From: Sulfotelmatobacter sp963788225
GTDB lineage: Bacteria > Acidobacteriota > Terriglobia > Terriglobales > Acidobacteriaceae
DNA length: 64,000 bases
NCBI GenBank assembly: GCA_963788225.1
Contig: CAWBGI010000002.1
Location: forward strand, 1,612,001 to 1,676,000
Reading direction: 5' to 3'
The notes below the pieces were generated by a model that was not told where the DNA came from, did not search any database, and was given only the letters and a program-made list of their open reading frames with translations. Below, one piece after another: positions 18,971 through 27,387 of the stretch (position 1 is the first letter of the stretch; every line of letters begins with the position of its first letter). The position numbers and the translations under genes are program-made.

Positions 18971-19741
18971 TCAAGCCATCAACATGCGCGCGCCCGTTGC
19001 CAGCAGCACCGCGCAAAGAATGCGTCTAAGCCACGGAACGGGAACCCGCGTACTCAAGTAAGACCCGAGCAGTCCTCCGGGAATCGAGCCGATCAGCAGC
19101 GCCCCGACCAGGTGGATATCGATATTGTTGTTTATCTTGAAGTGGAGAAAACTGGTTACACCTGTAAGCAACAATGCATGGACAATGTCGGTACCCACCA
19201 TGACCTTCGGCTGAAAGCTGTAGAACAGCAAAAGCATCATCATGACGATGCTGCCCGATCCGACCGAGGTGATGCCCACGAGAAAGCCTGCTGCCAAGCC
19301 GATAAGCGCCATCCATGCGAACGATTTCATCGTCGGCGGCTTCGCCGCGGCCCGGTCCTCGATCTTCTTCTGAAAGAATAAGAAGGTTGGAATGCATATC
19401 AGCAAAACGCCGACGGCGACAGTGATAAAGTGGTTCACTCCATCGCCATGCAATTTGCGCAAATGGTGGAGAAAGCTTACGCCAAAAAACGATCCTGGAG
19501 CGCTGCCCACGGCAAGAGCCAGGACCACTTTTCGCCGAACCGTTCCTTTGCGCAGGTGGACGGCGCTGGCGCCGATCTTGGTCACAAAGTTGAAGAGCGC
19601 GTCCGAACCAACCGCGCGCATCGCTGGCACGTGCAAACCGAAGATGAGAATCGGGAGCAGCAGAACGCCACCCCCGACTCCCGTCATTCCGATGAGAGTT
19701 CCAACGAAAAAACCCACCAGGCTCTTGATCAGCAAATCCAT
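18971..19741 (-). CDS. TauE/SafE family sulfite/sulfonate-type permease
   Basis: A 256-residue membrane protein with about eight helices in two repeats. The repeats carry the typical glycine motifs GMTGVGGGVLLLPIL at the N-terminus and GITSVGSGSIVMMM in the middle. TauE/SafE proteins move sulfite, sulfonates or related anions. Placed 21 bases after the ATP sulfurylase/APS kinase gene and before cysQ, it probably imports sulfate or exports a sulfur compound for the sulfation pathway. The direction and exact substrate cannot be read from the sequence. Confidence 0.8.
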   Translation of the reverse strand: MDLLIKSLVGFFVGTLIGMTGVGGGVLLLPILIFGLHVPAMRAVGSDALFNFVTKIGASAVHLRKGTVRRKVVLALAVGSAPGSFFGVSFLHHLRKLHGDGVNHFITVAVGVLLICIPTFLFFQKKIEDRAAAKPPTMKSFAWMALIGLAAGFLVGITSVGSGSIVMMMLLLFYSFQPKVMVGTDIVHALLLTGVTSFLHFKINNNIDIHLVGALLIGSIPGGLLGSYLSTRVPVPWLRRILCAVLLATGARMLMA

Positions 19742-19762
19742 GACAGTACCGGCTCGCGCCGC

Positions 19763-21508
19763 TTAAAGGGACTCCGCAGTCGTCCCGATGAAACCTTCCC
19801 TCTCCAGGTGAAGGATGATCTCCTGCGCTGCCTCTTCGGCGGACAACTCACCGGTGTTAATGGTGACTTCGGCGTCGGCCGGAACTTCGTAAGGATCTGA
19901 GATGCCAGTAAATTCTTTGAGAATTCCCGCGCGTGCCTTGGCGTACAAGCCCTTGCGGTCGCGCTGTTCGCAGACATCCACCGAGGTGGCGATGTGCACC
20001 AGAATGAATCCTCCATAAGGCTCGATCATCTGCCGCACATGTTTGCGGGTCGCGTCATAAGGCGCGATGGGCGCGCAAATCGCGATGCCGCCATTTTTGG
20101 TGATTTCCGACGCCACATACCCGATGCGCCGGATGTTGATGTCGCGATGCTCCTTCGAGAAGCCAAGCTCGGAAGACAAGTGCTTGCGCACCAGGTCGCC
20201 ATCCAGCATCGTGACCGGACGCCCGCCTGCCTCAAGAAACTTGGTCATCAGGACGTTGGCGATGGTCGACTTGCCGGACCCCGAGAGCCCGGTGAAGAAA
20301 ATTGTCAAGCCTTGCTTGTGACGAGGCGGGAAACTGCGGCGCAATTCTCCCACGACTTCGGGGTAAGTAAACCACGCAGGAATCTCGCGGCCTTCGTTCA
20401 GCCGCTGGCGAAGTTCAGTGCCAGAGATATTCAGCACGCGATCGCCTTTCTTGACCTCGTCGTCGGGAACGTACTTGTCTTGATCCTCGAGGTAAACCAT
20501 CATGTTGAAAGGCACCATGGTCACACCGATGTCGGCTTCGTGTTTCTTGAACACTTCCTGCGCCTCATATGGACCATAGAAAGGCTTGCCGTCGGTGTCT
20601 TTGCCCGGACCAGCATGGTCGCGGCCCACGATAAAGTGCGTCACGCCATGATTCTTGCGGATAAGCGCGTGCCAGATAGCCTCGCGCGGTCCGCCCATGC
20701 GCATGGCGAGCGGAAGTAAGGAAAGTTTGGCGGTTGACTGCGGGAACTTCGAGAGGAGCAGTTGATAGCAGCGCACGCGCGTGTAGTAATCCACATCGCC
20801 GGGCTTGGTCATGCCCACGACGGGATGAATCAGCAGATTGGCCTCGACTTGCTTGGCGGCGCGGAAGGCAAGTTCCACGTGCGCCCGGTGCATGGGATTG
20901 CGAGTTTGGAAAGCTACCACTTTCCGCCAGCCCACGCGGGCAAACTCGGCGCGCACTTCGGCCGGAGTCAACCGCAGACTTTGGAAATCATAGTGTGACG
21001 GGGCCTGCGTCGCCTCGACCTTGCCTCCGACGTACCACGGATTCGCCTTGTTAATGGCGTAATCGGCCCCCGGGTGTGCGGCGCTGGTGCTGGCGAACAC
21101 GGCCTGCGCCTCGGTTTTACGGTCGGGTTGCCAGACTTCCTCCACGTGCAACACGGCCAGCATCACACCTTCGGGATCGCGTAGCGCGACTTTGCTCGTG
21201 CCCGGAGTTAGCTTCTTGGCAAGTTCCTCGGTTATGTCGAGTGTGATGGGCATGGGCCAGAGCGTTCCGCTGGCCAACCGCATGTTGTGGCAGACGCCTT
21301 CGTAGTCGGCGCGGGTCATGAAGCCCCGCAGCGGAGAAAAGCCGCCGGTTACCAGCAACTCCAGATCACAAAGCTGGCGGGCGGTGAGGTCCCATGAAGG
21401 CCACTCTTTCGAATGGGCCTTGAGTTCGGAGATTCTTTCTGGTTGAGCGATGAGTTGGATGAGTTCTCCGCCATGGGGCGGAATGAGATGGCTGGTCGCG
21501 GCTGTCAA
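19763..21508 (-). CDS. sat: Bifunctional sulfate adenylyltransferase / adenylylsulfate kinase
   Basis: A 581-residue PAPS synthase. The N-terminal two thirds are ATP sulfurylase, with FQTRNPMHRAHVEL and VGRDHAGPGKD at the active site. The C-terminal third (about 400-575) is APS kinase, with FTGLSGSGKSTIANVL, DGDLVRKHL and DPYEVP. It converts sulfate and two ATP to PAPS, the donor for the sulfotransferases in this window. The start is TTG at 21508, supported by AGGAGG eight bases upstream. The 380-base region in front carries two candidate regulatory sites. The fused order is common where PAPS is made for sulfation rather than only for cysteine synthesis. Confidence 0.9.
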   Translation of the reverse strand: MTAATSHLIPPHGGELIQLIAQPERISELKAHSKEWPSWDLTARQLCDLELLVTGGFSPLRGFMTRADYEGVCHNMRLASGTLWPMPITLDITEELAKKLTPGTSKVALRDPEGVMLAVLHVEEVWQPDRKTEAQAVFASTSAAHPGADYAINKANPWYVGGKVEATQAPSHYDFQSLRLTPAEVRAEFARVGWRKVVAFQTRNPMHRAHVELAFRAAKQVEANLLIHPVVGMTKPGDVDYYTRVRCYQLLLSKFPQSTAKLSLLPLAMRMGGPREAIWHALIRKNHGVTHFIVGRDHAGPGKDTDGKPFYGPYEAQEVFKKHEADIGVTMVPFNMMVYLEDQDKYVPDDEVKKGDRVLNISGTELRQRLNEGREIPAWFTYPEVVGELRRSFPPRHKQGLTIFFTGLSGSGKSTIANVLMTKFLEAGGRPVTMLDGDLVRKHLSSELGFSKEHRDINIRRIGYVASEITKNGGIAICAPIAPYDATRKHVRQMIEPYGGFILVHIATSVDVCEQRDRKGLYAKARAGILKEFTGISDPYEVPADAEVTINTGELSAEEAAQEIILHLEREGFIGTTAESL

Positions 21509-21625
21509 GTGCTACGCCTCCTGGAATTTTTGCGTTGTATGTCTACTACGTTTATTGCCTTTGACTGGATTGCTTCCCAGACTGCATCAGGGTCGGGGGA
21601 AACCGGATCGCAGATTTTTGTGGGA

Positions 21626-21645
21626 GAGGAAATCCCGAAATGTTA
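21626..21645 (-). promoter_or_regulatory. Conserved intergenic motif, copy C (core GGGATTTCCTC)
   Basis: Read on the minus strand, the sequence is an ATTTC followed by the 11-base core at 21636-21626, pointing toward the sat gene. The core begins about 118 bases before the sat start codon. Copy B lies at a similar distance (123 bases) before the secreted-protein gene at 25209. The regulator is unknown. Confidence 0.35.
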
Positions 21646-21660
21646 CTTGACAGAGTAACA
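21641..21660. repeat. Inverted repeat upstream of sat
   Basis: TGTTAC, eight bases, then GTAACA: a perfect 6-bp dyad directly beside motif copy C and about 135 bases before the sat start. Size and spacing fit a dimeric regulator site, but no regulator gene is nearby to support one. Confidence 0.3.
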
Positions 21661-21889
21661 CTTCCGGGCAGCCGGAAGAAAGCTAAGATTTGTTGTCCAT
21701 GAGTAACCAACGATTCAAGCAATTGTGGGGCCTGAAGGTGTGTGAATCGGTGCATGTAAGCGAAAGAAAAGAAATGCTCTTTGCGGGACGATTCGAGCAG
21801 AAAGGGCCTTAGTCGAACCCCGATGTGAAAAAAATTGCAACAAGGGATCGTGCAATTCTCCTTCTGGTTTAGGCTCGCTCTCACAGAAC

Positions 21890-22648
21890 TCAGGACTTTC
21901 GCGACCAATCGTTCAGCTTCCAATCTCGGCCACGAACGCAGACCGCGGCAATATATCCAGGGCCGGCCGGCACTTCTTGTAGAAGCCAGCGCCCAGCCTC
22001 TGAGCTGTCGGGACGAGTTGCGAGCAAAGCGTCTTTTCCTCCGGCCGCGAGAGACACGTCGAATTGGCTCAGCGGGAGCGACAAGCCATCGCCAGTTGCC
22101 TTGATGTATGCCTCTTTCCGCGTCCAGCATTGGAAGAAGCCTTCAATTTTCTCTTCCAAAGGCAATGCCGCAAGCTGGCTCTGCTCGTGCGTAGAAAAGA
22201 AGCGGCGTGCGATGTTTTCCAGGTCGGAATTGCGGCGAACTTGTTCCACATCGATGCCGATCTCACGCCGGCGGGTGAAAGCCAACAGCGCGATTCCTCC
22301 GGAGTGGGAAACATTGAAGGCAACATCGCTACCCTCGAACGCCGGCGCGAGAGCAGGCTTTTCCTTCGGGGAGTAAGAGAAGGTCAGACTATTTGCATCT
22401 GTCCTCAGGTAGCCGGCCAGGATCGTCCGTAACCAGGCCCGTGCCGCGACAAAGCGTTGACGGTCGCGCGAAAAATGAAAACGCGAAGCGCGCGCCAACT
22501 CGTCAGAAGAAAGCACCTGCTGCCAACGGGATTCGTCGGCGCCTACGACCTCCAGATCTACCCGCCAAATCTGCACTTCGTCTTCAGGCAGTATGAGTGG
22601 TGCCTCGATCTGGAAGGCCGAGTGCGTGATGTTCAAGCTCTGACTCAT
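21890..22648 (-). CDS. 4'-phosphopantetheinyl transferase (Sfp type)
   Basis: A 252-residue Sfp-like enzyme that transfers phosphopantetheine from CoA to the serine of carrier domains. The motifs are GIDVEQVRR (Mg-binding Asp and Glu), ARRFFSTHEQSQL and QCWTRKEAYIKATGDGL (the W-KEA signature). The ATG at 22648 is chosen; a GTG at 22669 is the only longer option, and neither has a strong ribosome site. It is the natural activating enzyme for the NRPS 4 kb downstream in the same direction. No other carrier-protein gene is seen in the window. Confidence 0.88.
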   Translation of the reverse strand: MSQSLNITHSAFQIEAPLILPEDEVQIWRVDLEVVGADESRWQQVLSSDELARASRFHFSRDRQRFVAARAWLRTILAGYLRTDANSLTFSYSPKEKPALAPAFEGSDVAFNVSHSGGIALLAFTRRREIGIDVEQVRRNSDLENIARRFFSTHEQSQLAALPLEEKIEGFFQCWTRKEAYIKATGDGLSLPLSQFDVSLAAGGKDALLATRPDSSEAGRWLLQEVPAGPGYIAAVCVRGRDWKLNDWSRKS

Positions 22649-22707
22649 GCATCTGGTTCGACCGCACACGTTCGGCGCAGATACGACGAGAATGTGACGG
22701 CTGCTGA

Positions 22708-22992
22708 CTAGCTGGCCTTTCCCGTGATCGTCATTGGGTCCAGCATCTCGGCCAGCGGCAGAACCTGGTACGTCGCGTAGTTGTACACCGGCGACATGGC
22801 CAGAAGCCGGTCAAGTTCCTCGTTGGATGTGACTTTATAGATCCAGGCTCCGCCGTGACTCCCGATGACGTGGTAGCGGCACTCCAGCTTGTCCCCCAGT
22901 TTCTTGGCATAATCCGCCATCTGCATCACGGCGCGAACCACCTCTGGCCCAAGGCGTGTGAGGTCGAAGTGCCACAGCACCAGGAATTTCAT
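22708..22992 (-). CDS. DUF3303-like small protein
   Basis: A 94-residue protein, MKFLVLWHFDLTRLG at its start, with the length and pattern of small dimeric alpha-beta barrel proteins of the DUF3303 group. These are found in many bacteria without a defined function. A candidate ribosome site, AGGAGG, lies seven bases before the ATG. It ends about 60 bases before the Sfp gene in the same direction, but nothing ties it to the sulfation or NRPS pathway. Family assignment is by recollection of the N-terminal pattern only. Confidence 0.65.
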   Translation of the reverse strand: MKFLVLWHFDLTRLGPEVVRAVMQMADYAKKLGDKLECRYHVIGSHGGAWIYKVTSNEELDRLLAMSPVYNYATYQVLPLAEMLDPMTITGKAS

Positions 22993-23115
22993 AGCGTCCT
23001 CCTAACCGGAATATAGCGCCCCAGCAGATTCAGTAAAGCGTCGTCAAAAACGCAACCCTGCTGCTGTGCTCTGGGTCACATCTTCGCTATTGTACTGAGA
23101 AGTAGACTCAGCCGG

Positions 23116-23535
23116 ATGAGGATGTTGAACGCAATTGCCGACCTTCGCAATCTCAAGCGGCGGGCGAGCCTTATTCTGCTGGTGCTGCTGCTGGCGCTGC
23201 CCGCCTGCAATCTGGTTCGCGATTTTGATTTCAAGCGCGGGGCTCGCCTGACCGGAGGCAACCCCGAGGTGGGCCGAAAAAAGCTCATGCACTACTCTTG
23301 CGTTTCCTGCCACGTGATTCCAGGGGTTCCGAAAGGCGATGGCAGGAGCGCTCAGTCGCTCGCGCACTGGTCCTGGCGCCGCACTTTTCTAAATACCTAC
23401 AAGAACACGCCTGAGAACCTGGAGCGCTGGTTGCAGAATCCTTCTCACCGTAAGCCTGGTACCCAAATGCCCGACCTGAACGTGAGCCCCCAAGACAGTC
23501 GCGACATGGTTGCCTATCTGTTCTCTATCAATTAG
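23116..23535 (+). CDS. Membrane-anchored class I cytochrome c
   Basis: A 139-residue exported protein. A hydrophobic signal ends in ALPAC (Cys31), a lipobox. The haem motif is CVSCH (residues 62-66), and Met118 in GTQMPDL is the likely sixth ligand. The end, DSRDMVAYLFSIN, is the usual C-terminal helix of such domains. It would carry electrons on the outer face of the inner membrane. A second ATG two codons later is equally possible. It stands alone between unrelated genes, so its redox partner is unknown. Confidence 0.85.
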   Translation: MRMLNAIADLRNLKRRASLILLVLLLALPACNLVRDFDFKRGARLTGGNPEVGRKKLMHYSCVSCHVIPGVPKGDGRSAQSLAHWSWRRTFLNTYKNTPENLERWLQNPSHRKPGTQMPDLNVSPQDSRDMVAYLFSIN

Positions 23536-23696
23536 ATAGCGCCGTTGCCGCGCCCCTGAAGCTTCAAAGGTGCCCATTCCCGCGCACCGGCACACCCGGA
23601 CGTAACCCAGCCGGGGTACCCTCGGGCAGCCTTGTGCCAGAAAAAGTGTTCTAATTAGGGCGCGGAAGCGGTATCCTCGACAGGGGGAGATTTCGT

Positions 23697-24134
23697 ATGG
23701 TGAAGTGCAGGGCAGTTTGTTTATCGATAACCATCGCAGCCTTGATTGGTGTGGCGCCAGCGCAGAAATCACAGGTTCATTCCCCTACTGCCAAGTCGGA
23801 TGCGGATCTCAAAGCTGCCACCAAACCGCTCATCCCTAAATCCGCAATGCCGGCCAAGCATTCGTCATCGTCAGTGGCGCCGAGCGTTGGGAATCGCAGC
23901 GGAAACGCGAACAAAGAACTGCAACACTTGGAGCGCCAGGAGATCCGAGCCGGAGGCTCACAAAAGAGCGGGGCGGGCGCGGCTAAGGTCGCTTCCGGAC
24001 CAAAGCCTGCAGCCGCCGGAACGGGCTCGGGAATTAACTTTACGTATGAGAAGCCGAAGGTCGGCATGCAAGCATCCAGGCCGGATGCTCACGCTGCGAA
24101 TTCGACCAGACCGCGGGTTACGAAGAACCAGTAG
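23697..24134 (+). CDS. Small secreted protein, unknown function
   Basis: A 145-residue protein with a likely signal peptide (hydrophobic residues 8-21, ending GVAPAQ) and GGGGGAG upstream of the ATG. The mature part is rich in Ala, Ser, Lys, Gly and Pro, looks disordered and has no cysteine. No family is recognised. It may be a periplasmic or surface linker-like protein. It converges with the GT2 gene, 23 bases away. Confidence 0.6.
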   Translation: MVKCRAVCLSITIAALIGVAPAQKSQVHSPTAKSDADLKAATKPLIPKSAMPAKHSSSSVAPSVGNRSGNANKELQHLERQEIRAGGSQKSGAGAAKVASGPKPAAAGTGSGINFTYEKPKVGMQASRPDAHAANSTRPRVTKNQ

Positions 24135-24157
24135 GCGGCCGTGCTCCCCGGGATCAG

Positions 24158-24931
24158 CTACTGCGCTGGGGGCAACTTATGGGTCGTGCCCACGCCTAGT
24201 GTGGTGGCGTCAGGCCGGGTAGTCTCCTGGGGTGCGACCGCCGGTTCCGTGATGCAATATTTCAGCAGACACCAGAGCGCGCGCGCGCCGTCCTTCCAGT
24301 TGATCTTCTTTCCCTCTTCGTAGGTACGGCCCCAGTAGCTGATGCCAACCTCGTAAATGCGCAGCCTCCGCTTGGCGATCTTCACCGTTATCTCAGGCTC
24401 GAATCCGAAGCGCTTTTCTTCCAGCGGAATCGACTGGATAATCTCGCGCCGGAAAACCTTGTAACAAGTCTCCATGTCAGTGAGGTTCACATTGGTGAGC
24501 GCGTTGGAGAGCAGAGTTAGAATCCAATTGCCGACCGAATGCCAAAAATAAAGTACGCGATGGGGACGGGCGGAAAGAAAGCGCGAGCCAAAGACTACAT
24601 CGGCCTTTCCCTCGATGAGCGGCTCCAGCAGCACCGTATACTCCGCCGGATCGTATTCGAGATCGGCGTCCTGGACAATGACGAAGTCTCCGGTAGCTTC
24701 CTGAATTCCACGATGCAGCGCCGCACCCTTTCCCATGTTCTTCGGTTGAAGAAGAATTCGAATCTGGGGCCGCTCCGCTTGCAACTCCACGAGGATATCC
24801 CTTGAGCCGTCGGTAGATCCGTCGTCCACGCAAATCAATTCGATCTCCAGCGGGACGGCAAGCACTCTATTTACTACTTGCCGCAGCGTGGCGCGTTCGT
24901 TATACACGGGCATGACGACCGACAGTTTCAT
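24158..24931 (-). CDS. Glycosyltransferase family 2 (dolichol-phosphate mannosyltransferase-like)
   Basis: A 257-residue GT-A enzyme. It opens LSVVMPVYNERATLRQVV, has ICVDDGSTDGSRD for nucleotide binding and VQDADLEYDP for the metal-binding Asp motif, then FGSRFLSARPHR. This layout matches polyprenyl-phosphate mannosyl/glucosyltransferases that load a sugar on undecaprenyl phosphate. No C-terminal membrane segments are present, so it would be a peripheral cytoplasmic enzyme. Such donors feed GT39-type membrane transferases like those at 38.2 and 53.8 kb. That pairing is inference. Confidence 0.85.
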   Translation of the reverse strand: MKLSVVMPVYNERATLRQVVNRVLAVPLEIELICVDDGSTDGSRDILVELQAERPQIRILLQPKNMGKGAALHRGIQEATGDFVIVQDADLEYDPAEYTVLLEPLIEGKADVVFGSRFLSARPHRVLYFWHSVGNWILTLLSNALTNVNLTDMETCYKVFRREIIQSIPLEEKRFGFEPEITVKIAKRRLRIYEVGISYWGRTYEEGKKINWKDGARALWCLLKYCITEPAVAPQETTRPDATTLGVGTTHKLPPAQ

Positions 24932-24960
24932 TCTGTTGAACCGTAACGCAGACGAGAAAG

Positions 24961-24990
24961 AGTGTAGTGCAAATCAGTGTAGTGCAAATC
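24961..24990. repeat. Perfect 15-bp tandem direct repeat (two copies)
   Basis: The unit AGTGTAGTGCAAATC occurs twice without a gap, just upstream of the minus-strand GT2 gene. It could be a recent slippage duplication or a paired protein-binding site. Confidence 0.6.
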
Positions 24991-25060
24991 TAAGATCGAC
25001 GCTTGTCGTATCCGGCTCGGCTGCACCACCACGCAGGCATCTGTGGAAATCTTTCTTGTG

Positions 25061-25090
25061 ACAACCAAAAATTTTGGGATTTCCTCAAAA
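25061..25090 (+). promoter_or_regulatory. Conserved intergenic motif, copy B (core GGGATTTCCTC)
   Basis: The core is at 25076-25086, flanked by ACCAAAAA upstream and CAAAA downstream as in copy A. It lies about 123 bases before the ATG of the secreted protein at 25209, in the leader region of that gene and opposite the GT2 promoter region. Confidence 0.35.
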
Positions 25091-25208
25091 CATGCAGGTG
25101 TATGATGATTTCCAATTAAGCCAGCCGATAGTCCAATTGCAGACGGGGCAAGGGTTTGGTGTAAGCCCTAGGGCTTCTGGCCCGTGCCCTCAAGCATCAG
25201 GGAGAAAA

Positions 25209-27350
25209 ATGAGAAAGAACCAGGGACGTTTCGTTTGGCTGTGTATCTCAGTTCTCGGAGCGCTAACGTTGTCTTCAGCTTTGCAGGGTCAGGCTTCCCC
25301 GGACTCCCGCGCAGCCTTTCCCGTGCTCACCGACTGGAGTCAACACCACCTGATTCTCTCTAAACCCGCCGGCGCCGGGCGCGGCGATCGGGTGGGGCAC
25401 GATCCGCGCTATTCGCAGCAGCAGAACCGGTTGCGCGAGGCGGAGACGGTTGGAGTGCGTACCCCAGAGAGACAGTTTGGCCTGGAGGCGGTCTCTGGCG
25501 AGAATCATGGAATTAACAAGGACTGGTCGCAGGACTTGGGCGCCGGCGCGACTGTGGGCGCCACGAATTTTCCGGCAAAGTTTTCGTTTCGCGGGACCAC
25601 TGCTACCTGTGCCGGCGGCCCGACCCAGCCTGACTTCGTGGTCTATGGAACGGGTTTGCAGGGGGCCCTTACACAAGCCAACATCGTCGCATACACCAAT
25701 CTCTATTCCGGCTGTAGCGGTACAGTGCCCTCGGTATATTGGGCCTACAATATCTCGTACAGCACGGTCACCACATCTCCAGTATTGTCGGGCGATGGTA
25801 CACAAGTTTCGTGGGTGCAAAGTGATCCGTCAGGAAATGGGATCTTGATCGTATTGAAATGGGCCGCCTCAACCACTGAAACCGTCGGTGGTCCATTGAC
25901 TATTGCGTCGGTGACTCACGCTTCTTACCCTACGTGCTCCGCGCCCTGTTGGACTTCGCTGGCGATTGGTGCATCGGGCACGGCCCATAACGACACCAAC
26001 TCATCCGTCTTCTATGATTACGGCAACGACGTTGCTTACGTGGGCGATGACTCCGGCTTTCTCCATAAGTTCTCGCCATTTTTCAAAGGCATACCCGGAG
26101 AGATCAGAACAGGAGGGTGGCCGGTGCAAGTGAACCTCACCTCTCCTACGGCTCTCAACAGCCCGGTTTACGATTATGCGTCGGGGAATGTGTTTGTAAC
26201 CGACGTGGGTGGGTACCTGTATCTGGTGGACCCCACGGCCGCCGTAACCCAATCCGGCCAGTTGGATTTCTCCAGCGAGTTCGATTCTGGTCCGGGCATT
26301 TCAGATGGCCCGATCGTCGATTCAACTTCTGGTCTGGTATACGTATTCGCGCCGAGCGACGGAAGCGGAAGTTGTCCCGGCACCGCGGATTGTACTGCCG
26401 TTTATCAACTCTCTACTACTTTCGCTGCTGGAGATACCGGGTCGGAAGTGAAAGTCGGATCGAGCACCGTGGAACCCACCACGCCCAGTCCCTTGCACAT
26501 CGGCGCCTTTGACAGTAGTTATGAAAGCTCTGGGGATGCCACCGGACACCTCTACGTTTGCGGCAACAGCGGCGGGCCGCCGATTCTCTACCAGGTCGCC
26601 ATTGGCGCCGGGGTTCTGGGCACGGTGAATCCAGGGCCGGTTCTTTCGACCAGCATTCCTCCAACGCCGTGCTCTCCCGTGACCGATATTCTGAATCCCA
26701 ATGCTTCGGGAGGCCCGACCGAATGGATGTTCGCCAGCGCGCAAACCGGCGGAGCCTCCACGACCTGCGCCTCGGGCGGCTGCATCTTCAATTTCAAAGA
26801 CACGCCCTGGTTGCCCTCCACCGCATATGTGGTGGGCCAGGAGATTGTGGACAGCAACTTCCACACTGAATTTGTGAGTACTGCCGGCACCTCGGGCAGC
26901 GCAGCCCCATTCTGGGGCACCACCCAGGGTGGTCTCACGACCGACCATACGGTCAAGTGGCTCGATCTGGGATCCCCGTCCGCGTTTCCCCTGGCAGTTT
27001 GGGCAAAGGCTAAACACTACAGCATTGGTGCGGAAATCCTTGATGGAAATGGCAACATTGAGATAACAACCACAACCGGTGTGTCGGGGACGCCTAACCC
27101 GCCCGTATGGAACCTGACAGTTGGCGGCACCACGCACGATGGCACGGTAACCTGGACCAATGTGGGCCCACCCCCAACCGCTGCCATGGCCGCGGCTGGA
27201 GGCACAAGCGGCATTATCATTGACAACACCGTAGGCTCGGGAACGCTGTTGGGAGCATCGCAGGTGTACTTCTCCACCCTGAGCGGGGGATGCGGCACGG
27301 GCAACGCGGACGGCTGCGCGGTGCAGGCGTCGCAATCGGGATTGGAGTAG
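25209..27350 (+). CDS. Large secreted protein with propeller-like and CBM5/12-like repeats
   Basis: A 713-residue protein. The ATG at 25209 follows GGGAGAAAA and begins a signal peptide (VWLCISVLGALTLSSALQG). The middle (about 230-530) has repeats such as YDYGNDVAYVGDDSGFLHKF and YDYASGNVFVTDVGGYLYLV, typical of PQQ-like beta-propeller blades. The C-terminal part has two modules of the form WLPSTAYVVGQEIVDSN and HYSIGAEILDGNGNIEITTT, each ending in a VTWTN- or VKWLD-like strand, similar to CBM5/12-type modules of secreted acidobacterial proteins. No catalytic motif is seen. A longer in-frame ATG-less extension to 25074 is rejected because it precedes the signal peptide. Confidence 0.75.
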   Translation: MRKNQGRFVWLCISVLGALTLSSALQGQASPDSRAAFPVLTDWSQHHLILSKPAGAGRGDRVGHDPRYSQQQNRLREAETVGVRTPERQFGLEAVSGENHGINKDWSQDLGAGATVGATNFPAKFSFRGTTATCAGGPTQPDFVVYGTGLQGALTQANIVAYTNLYSGCSGTVPSVYWAYNISYSTVTTSPVLSGDGTQVSWVQSDPSGNGILIVLKWAASTTETVGGPLTIASVTHASYPTCSAPCWTSLAIGASGTAHNDTNSSVFYDYGNDVAYVGDDSGFLHKFSPFFKGIPGEIRTGGWPVQVNLTSPTALNSPVYDYASGNVFVTDVGGYLYLVDPTAAVTQSGQLDFSSEFDSGPGISDGPIVDSTSGLVYVFAPSDGSGSCPGTADCTAVYQLSTTFAAGDTGSEVKVGSSTVEPTTPSPLHIGAFDSSYESSGDATGHLYVCGNSGGPPILYQVAIGAGVLGTVNPGPVLSTSIPPTPCSPVTDILNPNASGGPTEWMFASAQTGGASTTCASGGCIFNFKDTPWLPSTAYVVGQEIVDSNFHTEFVSTAGTSGSAAPFWGTTQGGLTTDHTVKWLDLGSPSAFPLAVWAKAKHYSIGAEILDGNGNIEITTTTGVSGTPNPPVWNLTVGGTTHDGTVTWTNVGPPPTAAMAAAGGTSGIIIDNTVGSGTLLGASQVYFSTLSGGCGTGNADGCAVQASQSGLE

Positions 27351-27387
27351 CGATCTCGAAACATGGGCGCATGGGAGTGCGTGAAAC

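Larger units (their letters stand above)
21509..21889. other. Upstream region of the PAPS synthase gene
   Basis: About 380 bases without a convincing gene, between the Sfp-type transferase stop and the sat TTG start. It holds motif copy C (21626-21636) and an inverted repeat (21641-21660). Longer open frames here extend out of the Sfp gene in another frame and are not credible. It probably contains the promoter of the sat-tauE-cysQ unit. Confidence 0.5.

Noticed and set aside
19994..20719. 241-codon plus-strand open frame
   Set aside because: Antisense to the fused ATP sulfurylase/APS kinase gene.
25091..25208. Possible riboswitch in the leader of the secreted-protein gene
   Set aside because: The GC-rich stretch can fold, but it does not match c-di-GMP or cobalamin consensus elements that I know.
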